DNA of 64,000 nt from an uncultured Bacteroides sp. (GTDB lineage Bacteria; Bacteroidota; Bacteroidia; Bacteroidales; Bacteroidaceae): positions 62,001 to 126,000 of the forward strand of contig NZ_OY782855.1 in assembly GCF_963678425.1 (NCBI RefSeq), in the 5' to 3' direction. How positions within the stretch are numbered: position 1 is the first letter of the stretch; the number at the start of each line of letters is the position of its first letter. This document shows positions 42,370-50,403 of the stretch, piece after piece. Position numbers and translations under genes: made by a program. Below the pieces are notes generated by a model. That model worked only from the letters and a program-made list of their open reading frames with translations. It had not been told where the DNA came from and made no database searches.

Positions 42370-44310
42370 ATGATAAAGATAACATTTCCAGATGGCTCGG
42401 TTCGTGAATATAACGAAGGAGTCAATGGTCTGCAGATTGCAGAGAGTATTAGTAGCCGATTAGCGCAGGATGTTATAGCCTGTGGCGTAAATGGAGAAAC
42501 ATATGATTTAGCTCGTCCGATAGATACAGATTCTACTATAGTTCTTTATAAATGGGATGATGCGGAAGGAAAACACGCTTTCTGGCATACCAGCGCTCAC
42601 TTGCTGGCTGAAGCATTACAGGAATTATATCCAGGCATTCAGTTCGGAATTGGTCCTGCAATAGAGAACGGTTTCTATTATGATGTAGATCCGGGAGAAG
42701 CTGTAATTAAAGAAAGCGACCTACCTGCTATTGAAGCTAAGATGGCTGAACTTGTAGCTAAAAAAGAGGCTGTAGTCAGAAAAGATATTAAAAAGGAAGA
42801 TGCTTTGAAGATGTTCGGCGAAAGAGGTGAAACCTATAAATGCGAACTTATCTCAGAGTTGGAAGATGGAACTATTACCACATATACGCAAGGTGCCTTT
42901 ACTGATCTTTGCCGTGGTCCTCACTTAATGAATACCGTAAATATTAAGGCTATCAAGTTAACATCTGTAGCAGGTGCTTATTGGAGAGGAAGAGAAGATC
43001 AAAAGATGCTGACTCGTATCTACGGAATCACTTTCCCTAAAAAGAAAATGTTGGATGAATATCTAGTGTTACTTGAAGAAGCGAAGAAACGTGACCATCG
43101 TAAGATTGGTAAGGAGATGGAATTGTTCATGTTCTCTGAAATGGTAGGAAAAGGACTTCCAATGTGGTTACCAAAAGGAACTGCGCTTCGACTTCGTTTA
43201 GAAGACTTCCTGAAAAAAATTCAACGCCGTTTTGGTTACCAACAGGTAATGACTCCACATATCGGAAATAAGCAATTATATGTTACTTCCGGTCACTATG
43301 CTAAATATGGAAAAGATTCTTTCCAACCAATCCATACTCCGGAAGAAGGAGAGGAATATTTATTGAAACCAATGAATTGTCCTCACCACTGTGAAATATA
43401 TAAATGGAAACCTCGTTCTTATAAGGATCTTCCATTAAGATTGGCTGAATTTGGTACAGTATATCGCTATGAGCAAAGTGGAGAACTTCACGGGCTGACT
43501 CGTGTACGTAGTTTTACTCAGGATGATGCGCATATTTTCTGTAGACCTGATCAGGTTAAGGATGAGTTTTTAAAGGTAATGGATATTATTTTCATTATAT
43601 TTAAAGCGCTAAACTTTGAAAACTTTGAAGCTCAGATATCTCTTCGTGATCCTAATAATCGCGAAAAATATATTGGAAGTGATGATAACTGGGAACGTTC
43701 TGAACGTGCAATTATAGAAGCTTGTGAAGAAAAAGGATTGAAGGCTAAGGTTGAACTAGGAGAGGCTGCTTTCTATGGTCCTAAGCTCGACTTTATGGTT
43801 CGTGACGCAATTGGTCGTAAATGGCAGCTTGGTACTATTCAGGTGGATTATAACTTGCCTGAAAGATTTAATCTGGAATATACCGGAGATGATAACCAGA
43901 AACATCGTCCGGTGATGATTCACCGTGCACCTTTCGGCTCAATGGAACGCTTTGTAGCTGTCCTGATTGAACACACTGGTGGTAAATTCCCATTGTGGCT
44001 TACACCAGATCAGGTTGCAATTCTTCCTATTAGTGAGAAATTTAATGAATACGCGGAAAAAGTAAAACAGTATCTGGATATGAACGATATTCGTGCTATC
44101 GTTGATGATAGAAACGAAAAAATCGGTCGCAAGATCCGTGATAATGAAATGAAACGTATTCCTTATATGCTCGTAGTAGGTGAAAAAGAAGCTGAAAATG
44201 GAGAAGTTGCAGTTCGTAAACAAGGTGAAGGCGATAAAGGAATAATGAAATTTGAAGAATTTGCAAATATTTTGACTGAAGAAGTACAAAATATGATAAA
44301 TAAGTGGTAA
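42370..44310 (+). CDS. thrS: Threonyl-tRNA synthetase
   Basis: A full-length class II synthetase of 646 residues. In order it has a TGS domain (1-62), the editing domain with HTSAHLLAEAL and the later CRGPHL, the catalytic core with MNCPHHCEIYK (zinc cysteine and histidine), ARVRSF-like motif 2 (LTRVRSFTQDDAHIFC) and motif 3 (MIHRAPFGSMERF), and the anticodon-binding domain (about 545-646). It leads the thrS-infC-rpmI-rplT operon. Confidence 0.97.
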   Translation: MIKITFPDGSVREYNEGVNGLQIAESISSRLAQDVIACGVNGETYDLARPIDTDSTIVLYKWDDAEGKHAFWHTSAHLLAEALQELYPGIQFGIGPAIENGFYYDVDPGEAVIKESDLPAIEAKMAELVAKKEAVVRKDIKKEDALKMFGERGETYKCELISELEDGTITTYTQGAFTDLCRGPHLMNTVNIKAIKLTSVAGAYWRGREDQKMLTRIYGITFPKKKMLDEYLVLLEEAKKRDHRKIGKEMELFMFSEMVGKGLPMWLPKGTALRLRLEDFLKKIQRRFGYQQVMTPHIGNKQLYVTSGHYAKYGKDSFQPIHTPEEGEEYLLKPMNCPHHCEIYKWKPRSYKDLPLRLAEFGTVYRYEQSGELHGLTRVRSFTQDDAHIFCRPDQVKDEFLKVMDIIFIIFKALNFENFEAQISLRDPNNREKYIGSDDNWERSERAIIEACEEKGLKAKVELGEAAFYGPKLDFMVRDAIGRKWQLGTIQVDYNLPERFNLEYTGDDNQKHRPVMIHRAPFGSMERFVAVLIEHTGGKFPLWLTPDQVAILPISEKFNEYAEKVKQYLDMNDIRAIVDDRNEKIGRKIRDNEMKRIPYMLVVGEKEAENGEVAVRKQGEGDKGIMKFEEFANILTEEVQNMINKW

Positions 44311-44315
44311 CTTTG
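44308..44315 (+). promoter_or_regulatory. Possible internal promoter before infC
   Basis: TAACTTTG overlaps the thrS stop codon, 56 bp before infC. It could allow infC and the ribosomal genes to be expressed apart from thrS. Confidence 0.4.
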
Positions 44316-44370
44316 CAACCGCTAACTAATTAAGAAAGAAGAAAAACGTACAGGAACTAATAGTTATTGA

Positions 44371-45003
44371 ATGAAGAAAGAGGTTTTTAAAGAGCAACAT
44401 AGAATCAATGAGCAGATCCGTGCCAAGGAAATACGCTTAGTAGGGGATGAAGGAATAGAATCAAAGGTTTTTCCAACCTATCAGGCTTTGAAAATGGCAG
44501 AAGAGAAAGATTTAGATCTAGTTGAGATATCCCCAAATGCAGTTCCCCCTGTTTGTAGGATTATTGATTATTCAAAGTTCCTTTATCAGTTAAAGAAACG
44601 CCAAAAGGAACAGAAAGCTAAACAGATAAAGGTGAACGTCAAGGAGATACGATTCGGACCTCAGACAGATGATCATGACTATAACTTTAAGCTGAAACAT
44701 GCGAAAGGTTTCCTGGAAGATGGCGATAAAGTAAAGGCTTACGTTTTCTTTAAGGGTCGTTCAATCCTTTTTAAAGAACAAGGAGAGGTGTTGTTACTCC
44801 GTTTTGCAACAGATCTTGAAGATTATGCAAAAGTAGAGCAGATGCCTGTACTTGAAGGCAAGAGGATGATTATTTTCTTATCTCCGAAAAAGAAAGAGGT
44901 AAAAAAGCCTGTAGCTCCTAAAGTAGTAAAACCTAAAACTGAGAAAGTTGAAGAGGTTAAATCTGCAGATGTAGAAAATACTGTTGAAAAACAGGACGAA
45001 TAG
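44371..45003 (+). CDS. infC: Translation initiation factor IF-3
   Basis: The 210-residue protein has the N-domain (INEQIRAKEIRLVGDEG; VEISPNAVPPVCRIIDYSKF), the lysine-rich linker helix and the C-domain (KVNVKEIRFGPQTDDHDYNF, then FLEDGDKVKAYVFFKGR). It checks the initiator tRNA in the 30S subunit. A Lys/Pro/Glu/Val tail of about 35 residues follows the C-domain, longer than in E. coli. The start is ATG rather than the AUU of E. coli infC, so that form of autoregulation is not evident here. Confidence 0.96.
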   Translation: MKKEVFKEQHRINEQIRAKEIRLVGDEGIESKVFPTYQALKMAEEKDLDLVEISPNAVPPVCRIIDYSKFLYQLKKRQKEQKAKQIKVNVKEIRFGPQTDDHDYNFKLKHAKGFLEDGDKVKAYVFFKGRSILFKEQGEVLLLRFATDLEDYAKVEQMPVLEGKRMIIFLSPKKKEVKKPVAPKVVKPKTEKVEEVKSADVENTVEKQDE

Positions 45004-45063
45004 AAATGTATAACGCGCAGGTATAGTGCGTTACCATATATTAATAATTAAAAAATAATTAAG

Positions 45064-45261
45064 ATGCCAAAGATGAAGACTAACTCCGGTTCAAAAAAAA
45101 GGTTTACCCTTACCGGAACAGGTAAAATCAAAAGAAAGCACGCTTTTCACAGTCATATTTTGACTAAAAAGAGCAAGAAGAGAAAAAGAAACTTGTGTTA
45201 TTCTACAACCGTTGATGCAACGAATGTAAGCCAGGTTAAGTCTCTTTTAGCAATGAAGTAA
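45064..45261 (+). CDS. rpmI: Ribosomal protein L35
   Basis: A very basic 65-residue protein with the L35 pattern MPKMKTNSGSKKRFTLTGTG and a Lys/Arg-rich middle (KIKRKHAFHSHILTKKSKKR). It is the third gene of the operon, 60 bp after infC and 100 bp before rplT. Confidence 0.96.
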   Translation: MPKMKTNSGSKKRFTLTGTGKIKRKHAFHSHILTKKSKKRKRNLCYSTTVDATNVSQVKSLLAMK

Positions 45262-45292
45262 GTCAAAAGCGTACAATCGTATTATTAAGTAT

Positions 45293-45348
45293 TAACCGAA
45301 TGCATTAGCTTTAAGTTCGCTACGTGAAGTTGCGACGCTAACATTCAA
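45293..45348 (+). promoter_or_regulatory. Structured rpmI-rplT intergenic region, possible L20 control site
   Basis: GAATG-cat-TAGC (45299 region) can pair with GCTA-a-CATTC (45337-45346) around a 25-nt loop. The segment GCTAACATTC recurs exactly in the terminator after rplT (45738-45747). L20 autoregulates rpmI-rplT in other bacteria through leader RNA mimicking its rRNA site; a comparable role here is a guess. Confidence 0.35.
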
Positions 45349-45361
45349 AAAGATTAAAACT

Positions 45362-45712
45362 ATGCCAAGATCAGTAAATCATGTTGCTTCAAAAGCAAGA
45401 AGAAAGAAAATTTTGAACCTGACCAAAGGTTATTTTGGTGCAAGAAAAAATGTTTGGACCGTAGCTAAGAATACTTGGGAAAAAGGGTTGACTTATGCGT
45501 TCCGTGATCGTAGAAATAAGAAAAGAAACTTTCGTGCTCTTTGGATACAACGTATCAACGCTGCAGCTCGTCTGGAAGGAATGTCTTATTCTAAGTTAAT
45601 GGGCGGCTTACACAAAGCAGGTATCGAAATAAACCGTAAAGTCTTAGCAGATTTAGCTGTAAATCATCCAGAAGCTTTCAAAGCTGTGGTTGCTAAAGCA
45701 AAAGCTGCTTAA
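45362..45712 (+). CDS. rplT: Ribosomal protein L20
   Basis: A basic 116-residue protein with MPRSVNHVASKARRKKIL, the long RNA-binding helix (YFGARKNVWTVAKNTWEKGL) and the globular end (RLEGMSYSKLMGGLHKAGIE). L20 is needed for early assembly of the 50S subunit. It is the last gene of the operon and has a perfect hairpin terminator directly after it. Confidence 0.97.
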   Translation: MPRSVNHVASKARRKKILNLTKGYFGARKNVWTVAKNTWEKGLTYAFRDRRNKKRNFRALWIQRINAAARLEGMSYSKLMGGLHKAGIEINRKVLADLAVNHPEAFKAVVAKAKAA

Positions 45713-45733
45713 CTTAAAGTTTAAAGGTTATTT

Positions 45734-45779
45734 AAGTGCTAACATTCGGGAAATCCCCAATGTTAGCACTTTCCTTTTT
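45734..45779 (+). terminator. Terminator of thrS-infC-rpmI-rplT
   Basis: AAGTGCTAACATT (45734-45746) pairs perfectly with AATGTTAGCACTT (45759-45771), followed by TTCCTTTTT. Confidence 0.9.
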
Positions 45780-45826
45780 ACAGATATAAATATTTATATT
45801 AAAGTTAGAACATTTATTCATTTTTG

Positions 45827-45858
45827 TTTGTTACATAGATACAAATATATTATATTTG
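45827..45858 (+). promoter_or_regulatory. Strong promoter of the structured RNA
   Basis: TTTG at 45827-45830 and TATATTTG at 45851-45858 with a 20-bp spacer, a near-ideal Bacteroides promoter with no reading frame behind it. Confidence 0.75.
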
Positions 45859-45865
45859 CAATAGA

Positions 45866-46050
45866 AGAAAAGACGGATTAGCCACATTAGTTTGACTGGG
45901 AAACTCATCAAATTAATCTGAAAACCGAGACAGGCTTCGATTCTTGATGGCGGGCCACAACTTACGAGTAGCATTTATGCCGGTGGATTACAAAGAGGGC
46001 GAGCACTCAAATCATGTCATACGGAGTTTCATCGCATCACTGATGTGGCT
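45866..46050 (+). ncRNA. ssrS: Structured small RNA, probable 6S RNA
   Basis: A strong promoter and a strong terminator (46059-46096) enclose about 185-230 nt with no gene. The ends pair: AGCCACATTAGT (45880-45891) with ACTGATGTGGCT (46039-46050), 12 bp with one G-U. After an internal loop a second stem, GAAACTC with GAGTTTC, continues inward. A long rod closed at its ends, about 185 nt, with internal loops is the shape of 6S RNA, which binds the RNA polymerase holoenzyme. Identity as 6S (the Bacteroidales-1 type) is inferred from shape and size, not from a search. Confidence 0.55.
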
Positions 46051-46058
46051 TTATATAG

Positions 46059-46096
46059 AAAAGCGGCGATAATCAATATTGATTAACGCCGCTTTT
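46059..46096 (+). terminator. Terminator of the structured RNA
   Basis: AAAAGCGGCG (46059-46068) pairs perfectly with CGCCGCTTTT (46087-46096); the inner TAATCAATATTGATTA is itself palindromic and extends the stem. Confidence 0.88.
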
Positions 46097-46181
46097 GCTT
46101 TAGGATCAGTTTGTATTCTTGGGAGATAATGGCTCACCCGATAATTAGTGGGGTAATAAGATAAAATGTTATCTTTGTCGT

Positions 46182-46565
46182 ATGGAAAAGGACGTTTTAT
46201 TATCATTAGTAAGTTTGATGCTTCCCGAAAACATCTTATCAAGGTTTAGTATCGTAAATGTAGAAAAGAGTTCAGATGCAATACTTATTTATTTGGACGA
46301 GAAAATAGATGCTAAATATGCTTCGAATGATTTCTTTGAATCCAAAGGCTTCCTGAATCCTGTCACCATCAGAGATTTTCCTCTTCGTGACAAAGCTGTT
46401 GATTTGGTTGTTCGTCGCCGCCGTTGGATTAATCGGCAAACAAATGAAAGTTTTACAGTTCCTTATGATGAGTTTAAAACCGAAGGTACCCGCTATTCGA
46501 AAGAGTTTGCGGCTTTTTTAAAAGAGGTGTATGGAGACGAGACCTACGACCTCCCGTTCGCTTGA
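46182..46565 (+). CDS. ISAon1-type transposase N-terminal region protein
   Basis: A 127-residue protein that begins about 50 bp inside the left end of the element and overlaps the main transposase frame by 35 bp. It has the pattern of the separate N-terminal protein of two-frame ISL3-like elements in Bacteroidetes (NPVTIRDFPLRDKAVDLVVR, RRRWINRQTNESF). The overlap may allow coupled translation or frameshifting into the catalytic frame. Confidence 0.8.
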   Translation: MEKDVLLSLVSLMLPENILSRFSIVNVEKSSDAILIYLDEKIDAKYASNDFFESKGFLNPVTIRDFPLRDKAVDLVVRRRRWINRQTNESFTVPYDEFKTEGTRYSKEFAAFLKEVYGDETYDLPFA

Positions 46566-47501
46566 TGCTTATTATCATATAAACGGGGATACGTTTGAAA
46601 AACAGTATAAAGAAGTCCTAAGTGGCTATCGTCGATGGAATGAATATTCTCATGCGGATGAGTGGCTTATATTCCCAGAGAATGTTGGTAAACGGCTTTG
46701 CATTGATGAGACATCCATAAGTGACGGCGAGCTCTATACCATCGTTTCCAATCCCGAAGCACGTGGGAGAGAAGGGTCACTGGTAGCTTTGGTTAAAGGT
46801 GTTTCCTCAAATGATGTAATCGATACTTTAAAACTTATACCTGAAGATAAACGATCTGTCGTGGAAGAAGTTACAATGGATCTGTCCAATAGCATGAATC
46901 TTATAATCCGAAGATGTTTTCCCAAAGCCAAGCGTACAATTGATCGTTTCCATGTTCAAAAGCTGACATGTGATGCATTGCAGGAAATGAGAATAGCACA
47001 TCGTTGGCCGATACGGATGCAAAAGAAGAAGCTAAGGAAAAAGGAGAAGATTATCAGCCAACCACATTTGCAAACGGTGATACGCAAAAACAATTGTTGG
47101 CACGGAGTCGATATTTACTGTTCAAATCCATGGACAAATGGACGGAAAGCCAAAAGGAAAGAGCGGCAATATTGTTTGATATCTATCCCGATATAAAAGA
47201 AGCTTATTCTCTAACGCACTCACTGAGAATGATATTCAACAAGAACACGGTGAAGGATGCCGCCAGGATGTCACTTGCACGTTGGTATGACAAAGTGGAC
47301 AACTCTGGCTTTAAAAGCTTTAATGTCATAGCAGGAACATTGTACGAACATTACGACGAGGTATTGAACTTCTTTACAAACAGGGCTACCAATGCGTTTG
47401 CAGAATCTTTTAATGCAAAGATCAAACAATTTAGGGCACAGCTTAGAGGAGTGATTGATATAAAGTTTTTCTTCTTTAGATTGAGTAAGCTTTATGCCTA
47501 G
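46531..47501 (+). pseudogene. ISL3-family transposase with a frameshift
   Basis: Frame 1 (46531 to about 47007) has two catalytic aspartates, in LCIDETSIS and TMDLSNSMN. A different frame continues from about 47007 to 47501 (ADTDAKEEAKEKGED onward) and has the catalytic glutamate in FAESFNAKIKQF. Adding a single G at TGG-CC (47005-47009) would join them as HRW-ADTDAKEE. As written the DDE triad is split across frames, so the product is probably inactive, unless the shift is programmed or a sequencing error. Confidence 0.85.
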
Positions 47502-47609
47502 CCCCACTAAATATCGGGTGAGCCGAGATAATGTTAAAATCATTATTTGCAACTTGAGAAAGAAGAAAGACAATCCCAGTTCCATAGAAAATTGCTGAAT
47601 TATTTGATT

Positions 47610-47665
47610 TTATTCTCCAATAAATAAAAATCATTCGGCAATAAATAAAATTTATTGGAGAATAA
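47610..47665. repeat. Perfect 16-bp inverted repeat
   Basis: TTATTCTCCAATAAAT (47610-47625) faces ATTTATTGGAGAATAA (47650-47665) across 24 bp. The spacer repeats CAATAAATAAAA. It is not followed by a T run. Confidence 0.7.
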
Positions 47666-47686
47666 ATCTGAATGATACACCAATTA

Positions 47687-47749
47687 TTGACCTTTACTGG
47701 AGTGGGTTTGACCTTTCCTGGAATGTGTTTACGTTTCCTATGGTTATTA
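47687..47749 (+). repeat. Degenerate 21-bp tandem repeat, three units
   Basis: Units start at 47687 (TTGACCTTTACTGGAGTGGG), 47708 (TTGACCTTTCCTGGAATGTG) and 47729 (TTACGTTTCCTATGGTTATT). The first two share 16 of 20 bases and the third is weaker. Confidence 0.55.
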
Positions 47750-47899
47750 ATAAAACCGATTGACAATATTTTTCTTATTCTTAAATTCTGTTTACATTAT
47801 TTCAATGGGGAATGTAGCCCAGAAGTTATGTTGAAAAATAAATAGCCCCAGTGGTTATCCTTTCTTTTGTTGCGCTCCAAAGGTTTAGCGAGGATATTA

Positions 47900-48466
47900 T
47901 TATTTAATCTTTATCTGCTGATTAGATAGGCTTTCGATGATAGCCAGAGATTCGACTTTGATGCCTTTTGATTCTAACAACATACGACCGTTCTGGAACT
48001 CTTTTTCAATGATAAATCCCATTCCAACAAGATTTGCCCCTGCCTGTTCAACTAAACTGTGTATGCCTAGTGCAGCATTTCCATAGGCTAAAAAGTCGTC
48101 AATAAAAAGGACATTATCTTCTGAACTAATAAATTCCGAGCTGATAACTATTTCGTAATCGCGGTCTTTTGTGAAGGAGTGAACTGTTGCTGACAGATAA
48201 TTCTTCATAGTATTAGGCCTTCTTTTCTTAGCGAATATAACCGGTAAGTCCATTAAATATCCAGTCATGATGGCTGGTGCTATCCCACTTGCTTCAATTG
48301 TGATTATCTTATTGACATTAGTTGCGGCAAATCGACGCACAAATTCGATCCCAATAGCTTTCATTAGCGTTGGGTCCAATTGATGATTAATAAAACTATC
48401 TACCTTTAGGATTCCACCTTCATAGCATTTCCCATCTTGTAGAATTCGCTCTTTTAATAGTTTCAT
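47900..48466 (-). CDS. xpt: Xanthine phosphoribosyltransferase
   Basis: A 188-residue type I PRTase with the N-terminal MKLLKERILQDGKCYEGGIL typical of Xpt, ITIEASGIAPAIMTGY and the PRPP-binding loop VLFIDDFLAYGNAA. It salvages xanthine to XMP. It lies 13 bp after paaK on the minus strand, probably by read-through of the iorA-iorB-paaK transcript; the functional link is unclear. No purine riboswitch is visible upstream because the gene is inside the run. Confidence 0.95.
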   Translation of the reverse strand: MKLLKERILQDGKCYEGGILKVDSFINHQLDPTLMKAIGIEFVRRFAATNVNKIITIEASGIAPAIMTGYLMDLPVIFAKKRRPNTMKNYLSATVHSFTKDRDYEIVISSEFISSEDNVLFIDDFLAYGNAALGIHSLVEQAGANLVGMGFIIEKEFQNGRMLLESKGIKVESLAIIESLSNQQIKIK

Positions 48467-48479
48467 TTTAGTAGCCGAT

Positions 48480-49781
48480 TTATTTATTGTCTCTCAGATC
48501 TTTCACCCGAATGGCTTTACCCTCACTTTGAGGTAGAGTTCCTTTTTTTACTAATTTCAGTTTTGGGGTCAGTAATATTTCATCTTTAAGCTGACGGGTT
48601 ATTTCCTTTGTCAGACTTTGCAACTCAATATAATTATCGGTAGAAAGGTCGCTTAACTCTACTTCAACAATCATCTCGTCCTGATTGTTTTTGGTTTCTA
48701 ATGTAATTAGATAATTACTGCCTAATTGAGGAAACTGAACTAAAATTTTTTCAATTTGCATGGGGAATATATTAACCCCTTTGATGATAAACATATCATC
48801 ACTTCTACCTTTGATACGATCTATCCGTATATGTGTACGTCCGCAAGGACACTTCCCTGGTAATATCCGCGTTAAGTCGCGTGTACGGTAGCGTAGGAGA
48901 GGCATCTGCTCACGATCCAGTGTTGTGAGTACCAGTTCTCCTATTTTTCCATCAGGAACATGTTTACCGGTTTCTGGATCAATAATCTCCACTAAGTAGC
49001 AATCTTCCCAGAAGTGCATTCCGTTTTGCTCCTGACATTCAAAAGCTACACCCGGACCATTCATCTCTGTCATGCCAAAACTATTGTATGCTTTAACACC
49101 CAATAACTTTTCTATTTTTCTTCGTTGCTCATTTGTATGTGGCTCTGCACCTATAATTAATGTTTTTAGTTTGGTGTTTTTAGGATCAATGTCTTCTTCC
49201 TGGAATACTTCTGCCAGACGGATGGCATAACTTGGTATGGCATGAAGAGCTGTTGTTCCGAAGTCTGTAATAAACTTGATTTGTCGCTTACTGTTTCCTG
49301 CTGCTGCAGGAACAGTAAGTGCTCCAAGTCTTTCTGCACCATACTGAAATCCTAGTCCTCCTGTAAACATTCCATAGCCTGAGCTATTCTGAAAAACATC
49401 AGTCTTTCTCAGACCAACCATGTATAGGCAACGGGCAACCAGGTTTGCCCATGAATCAAGATCGTGTTGGGAATGGACAATCACGGTAGGATTGCCCGTT
49501 GTTCCGCTTGAAGAATGAATTCTGACCGCATCTTGCATATCTCCGGCTACTAATCCGAAAGGGTAGTTTGCACGCATATCTGCTTTTGTCGTGAAAGGAA
49601 TCTTTTCTATATCTTCCAGTGACTGAATAGTAGCTGCTGTAATGCCGTTTTTAGTGAATACCTTTTTATAATAAGGTGAATTGGAAGCGATTTGGATTGT
49701 TTTTCTAAGCCTCTGAAGCTGAAGTTCGTTCAATTTCTCCCTGCTCATCGTTTCTATTTCTTCTTCCCAAAATTGATTCAT
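48480..49781 (-). CDS. paaK: Phenylacetate-CoA ligase (PaaK family)
   Basis: The 433-residue adenylate-forming enzyme has the P-loop SSSGTTGNPTV, the FGMTEMNGPG motif, YRTRDLTRI, a cysteine pair (GKCPCGRTHIRIDRIKGR) and the PaaK C-terminal domain (from about 345; DDMFIIKGVNIFPMQIEKIL). It activates arylacetates as CoA thioesters. Next to iorAB it probably acts on arylacetates or arylacetyl-CoA from aromatic amino acid metabolism, run in either direction. Confidence 0.94.
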   Translation of the reverse strand: MNQFWEEEIETMSREKLNELQLQRLRKTIQIASNSPYYKKVFTKNGITAATIQSLEDIEKIPFTTKADMRANYPFGLVAGDMQDAVRIHSSSGTTGNPTVIVHSQHDLDSWANLVARCLYMVGLRKTDVFQNSSGYGMFTGGLGFQYGAERLGALTVPAAAGNSKRQIKFITDFGTTALHAIPSYAIRLAEVFQEEDIDPKNTKLKTLIIGAEPHTNEQRRKIEKLLGVKAYNSFGMTEMNGPGVAFECQEQNGMHFWEDCYLVEIIDPETGKHVPDGKIGELVLTTLDREQMPLLRYRTRDLTRILPGKCPCGRTHIRIDRIKGRSDDMFIIKGVNIFPMQIEKILVQFPQLGSNYLITLETKNNQDEMIVEVELSDLSTDNYIELQSLTKEITRQLKDEILLTPKLKLVKKGTLPQSEGKAIRVKDLRDNK

Positions 49782-49820
49782 GGCTTTTTCTGTTGTAAGG
49801 TGTGTGTGTTGTTTGTGGTT

Positions 49821-50402
49821 TTACATCATTTTTTCTGCAATCTCTTTTCCTGCAGCCAGAGCCTTTAAATTTAATTCTACGATGGCTTCTCCTTTTCGTT
49901 CAAAGATATCGCGGATACTTTCCTGTATTTTGGCGTAATCAATTCCTAAAAAAGGAATTGTTGCACCAAGCAACACAATGTTTGCTACGCGAATTGAACC
50001 TAAGTCTTTGGCAACCTTGTCAACGTTCAAAATGATTTTATGAGGAAGCTTATTTATCTCGCTCATAATGTTCTCTTCAGAAGGATAGTTAGGAATATTG
50101 ATAAATGGAGTTTCGTTGGTTACCAACCAACCATCGTTGCTGAGGTAAGGGAGGTAACGCAAGCTTTCCATTGGTTCCAGTGAGATAATCAGATCGCATT
50201 TTCCTGTTGGTATTAAATCAGAAGCAATAGGTTTATCGCTGATGCGGAGGTTCGACTGTACATCTCCACCTCTCTGACTCATACCATGAACTTCAGCTTG
50301 TTTCATGTAAAGCCCGTCTTTTAAAGCGGCTTCGCCAATAACGGTTGCGATAGAAAGAATTCCCTGACCGCCTACACCTGATAATATAATGTCTTTTTTC
50401 AT
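49821..50402 (-). CDS. iorB: Indolepyruvate:ferredoxin oxidoreductase, beta subunit
   Basis: A 193-residue protein of the pyruvate-ferredoxin oxidoreductase gamma-domain family with ILSGVGGQGILSIATVIGEAAL at its start and the conserved QAEVHGMSQRGGDV. It pairs with IorA, whose stop is 1 bp upstream, to oxidise aryl-2-oxoacids to aryl-CoA with reduction of ferredoxin. Confidence 0.94.
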   Translation of the reverse strand: MKKDIILSGVGGQGILSIATVIGEAALKDGLYMKQAEVHGMSQRGGDVQSNLRISDKPIASDLIPTGKCDLIISLEPMESLRYLPYLSNDGWLVTNETPFINIPNYPSEENIMSEINKLPHKIILNVDKVAKDLGSIRVANIVLLGATIPFLGIDYAKIQESIRDIFERKGEAIVELNLKALAAGKEIAEKMM

Positions 50403-50403
50403 T

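Larger units (their letters stand above)
46131..47524 (+). mobile_element. ISL3-like (ISAon1-type) insertion sequence, frameshifted
   Basis: The terminal inverted repeats are 23 bp with one mismatch (46131-46153 and 47502-47524), with outer sequence GGCTCACCCGATA. Exact 8-bp target duplications GAGATAAT flank the element at 46123-46130 and 47525-47532. At 1394 bp with an N-terminal reading frame and a DDE transposase it fits the ISL3 family. It landed 34 bp after the terminator of the structured RNA and interrupts no recognisable gene. Confidence 0.92.
47533..47899. other. Gene-free stretch with repeats before xpt
   Basis: About 370 bp with no credible gene. It contains a perfect 16-bp inverted repeat and a degenerate 21-bp tandem repeat, listed separately. 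The rest is AT-rich. Confidence 0.55.
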
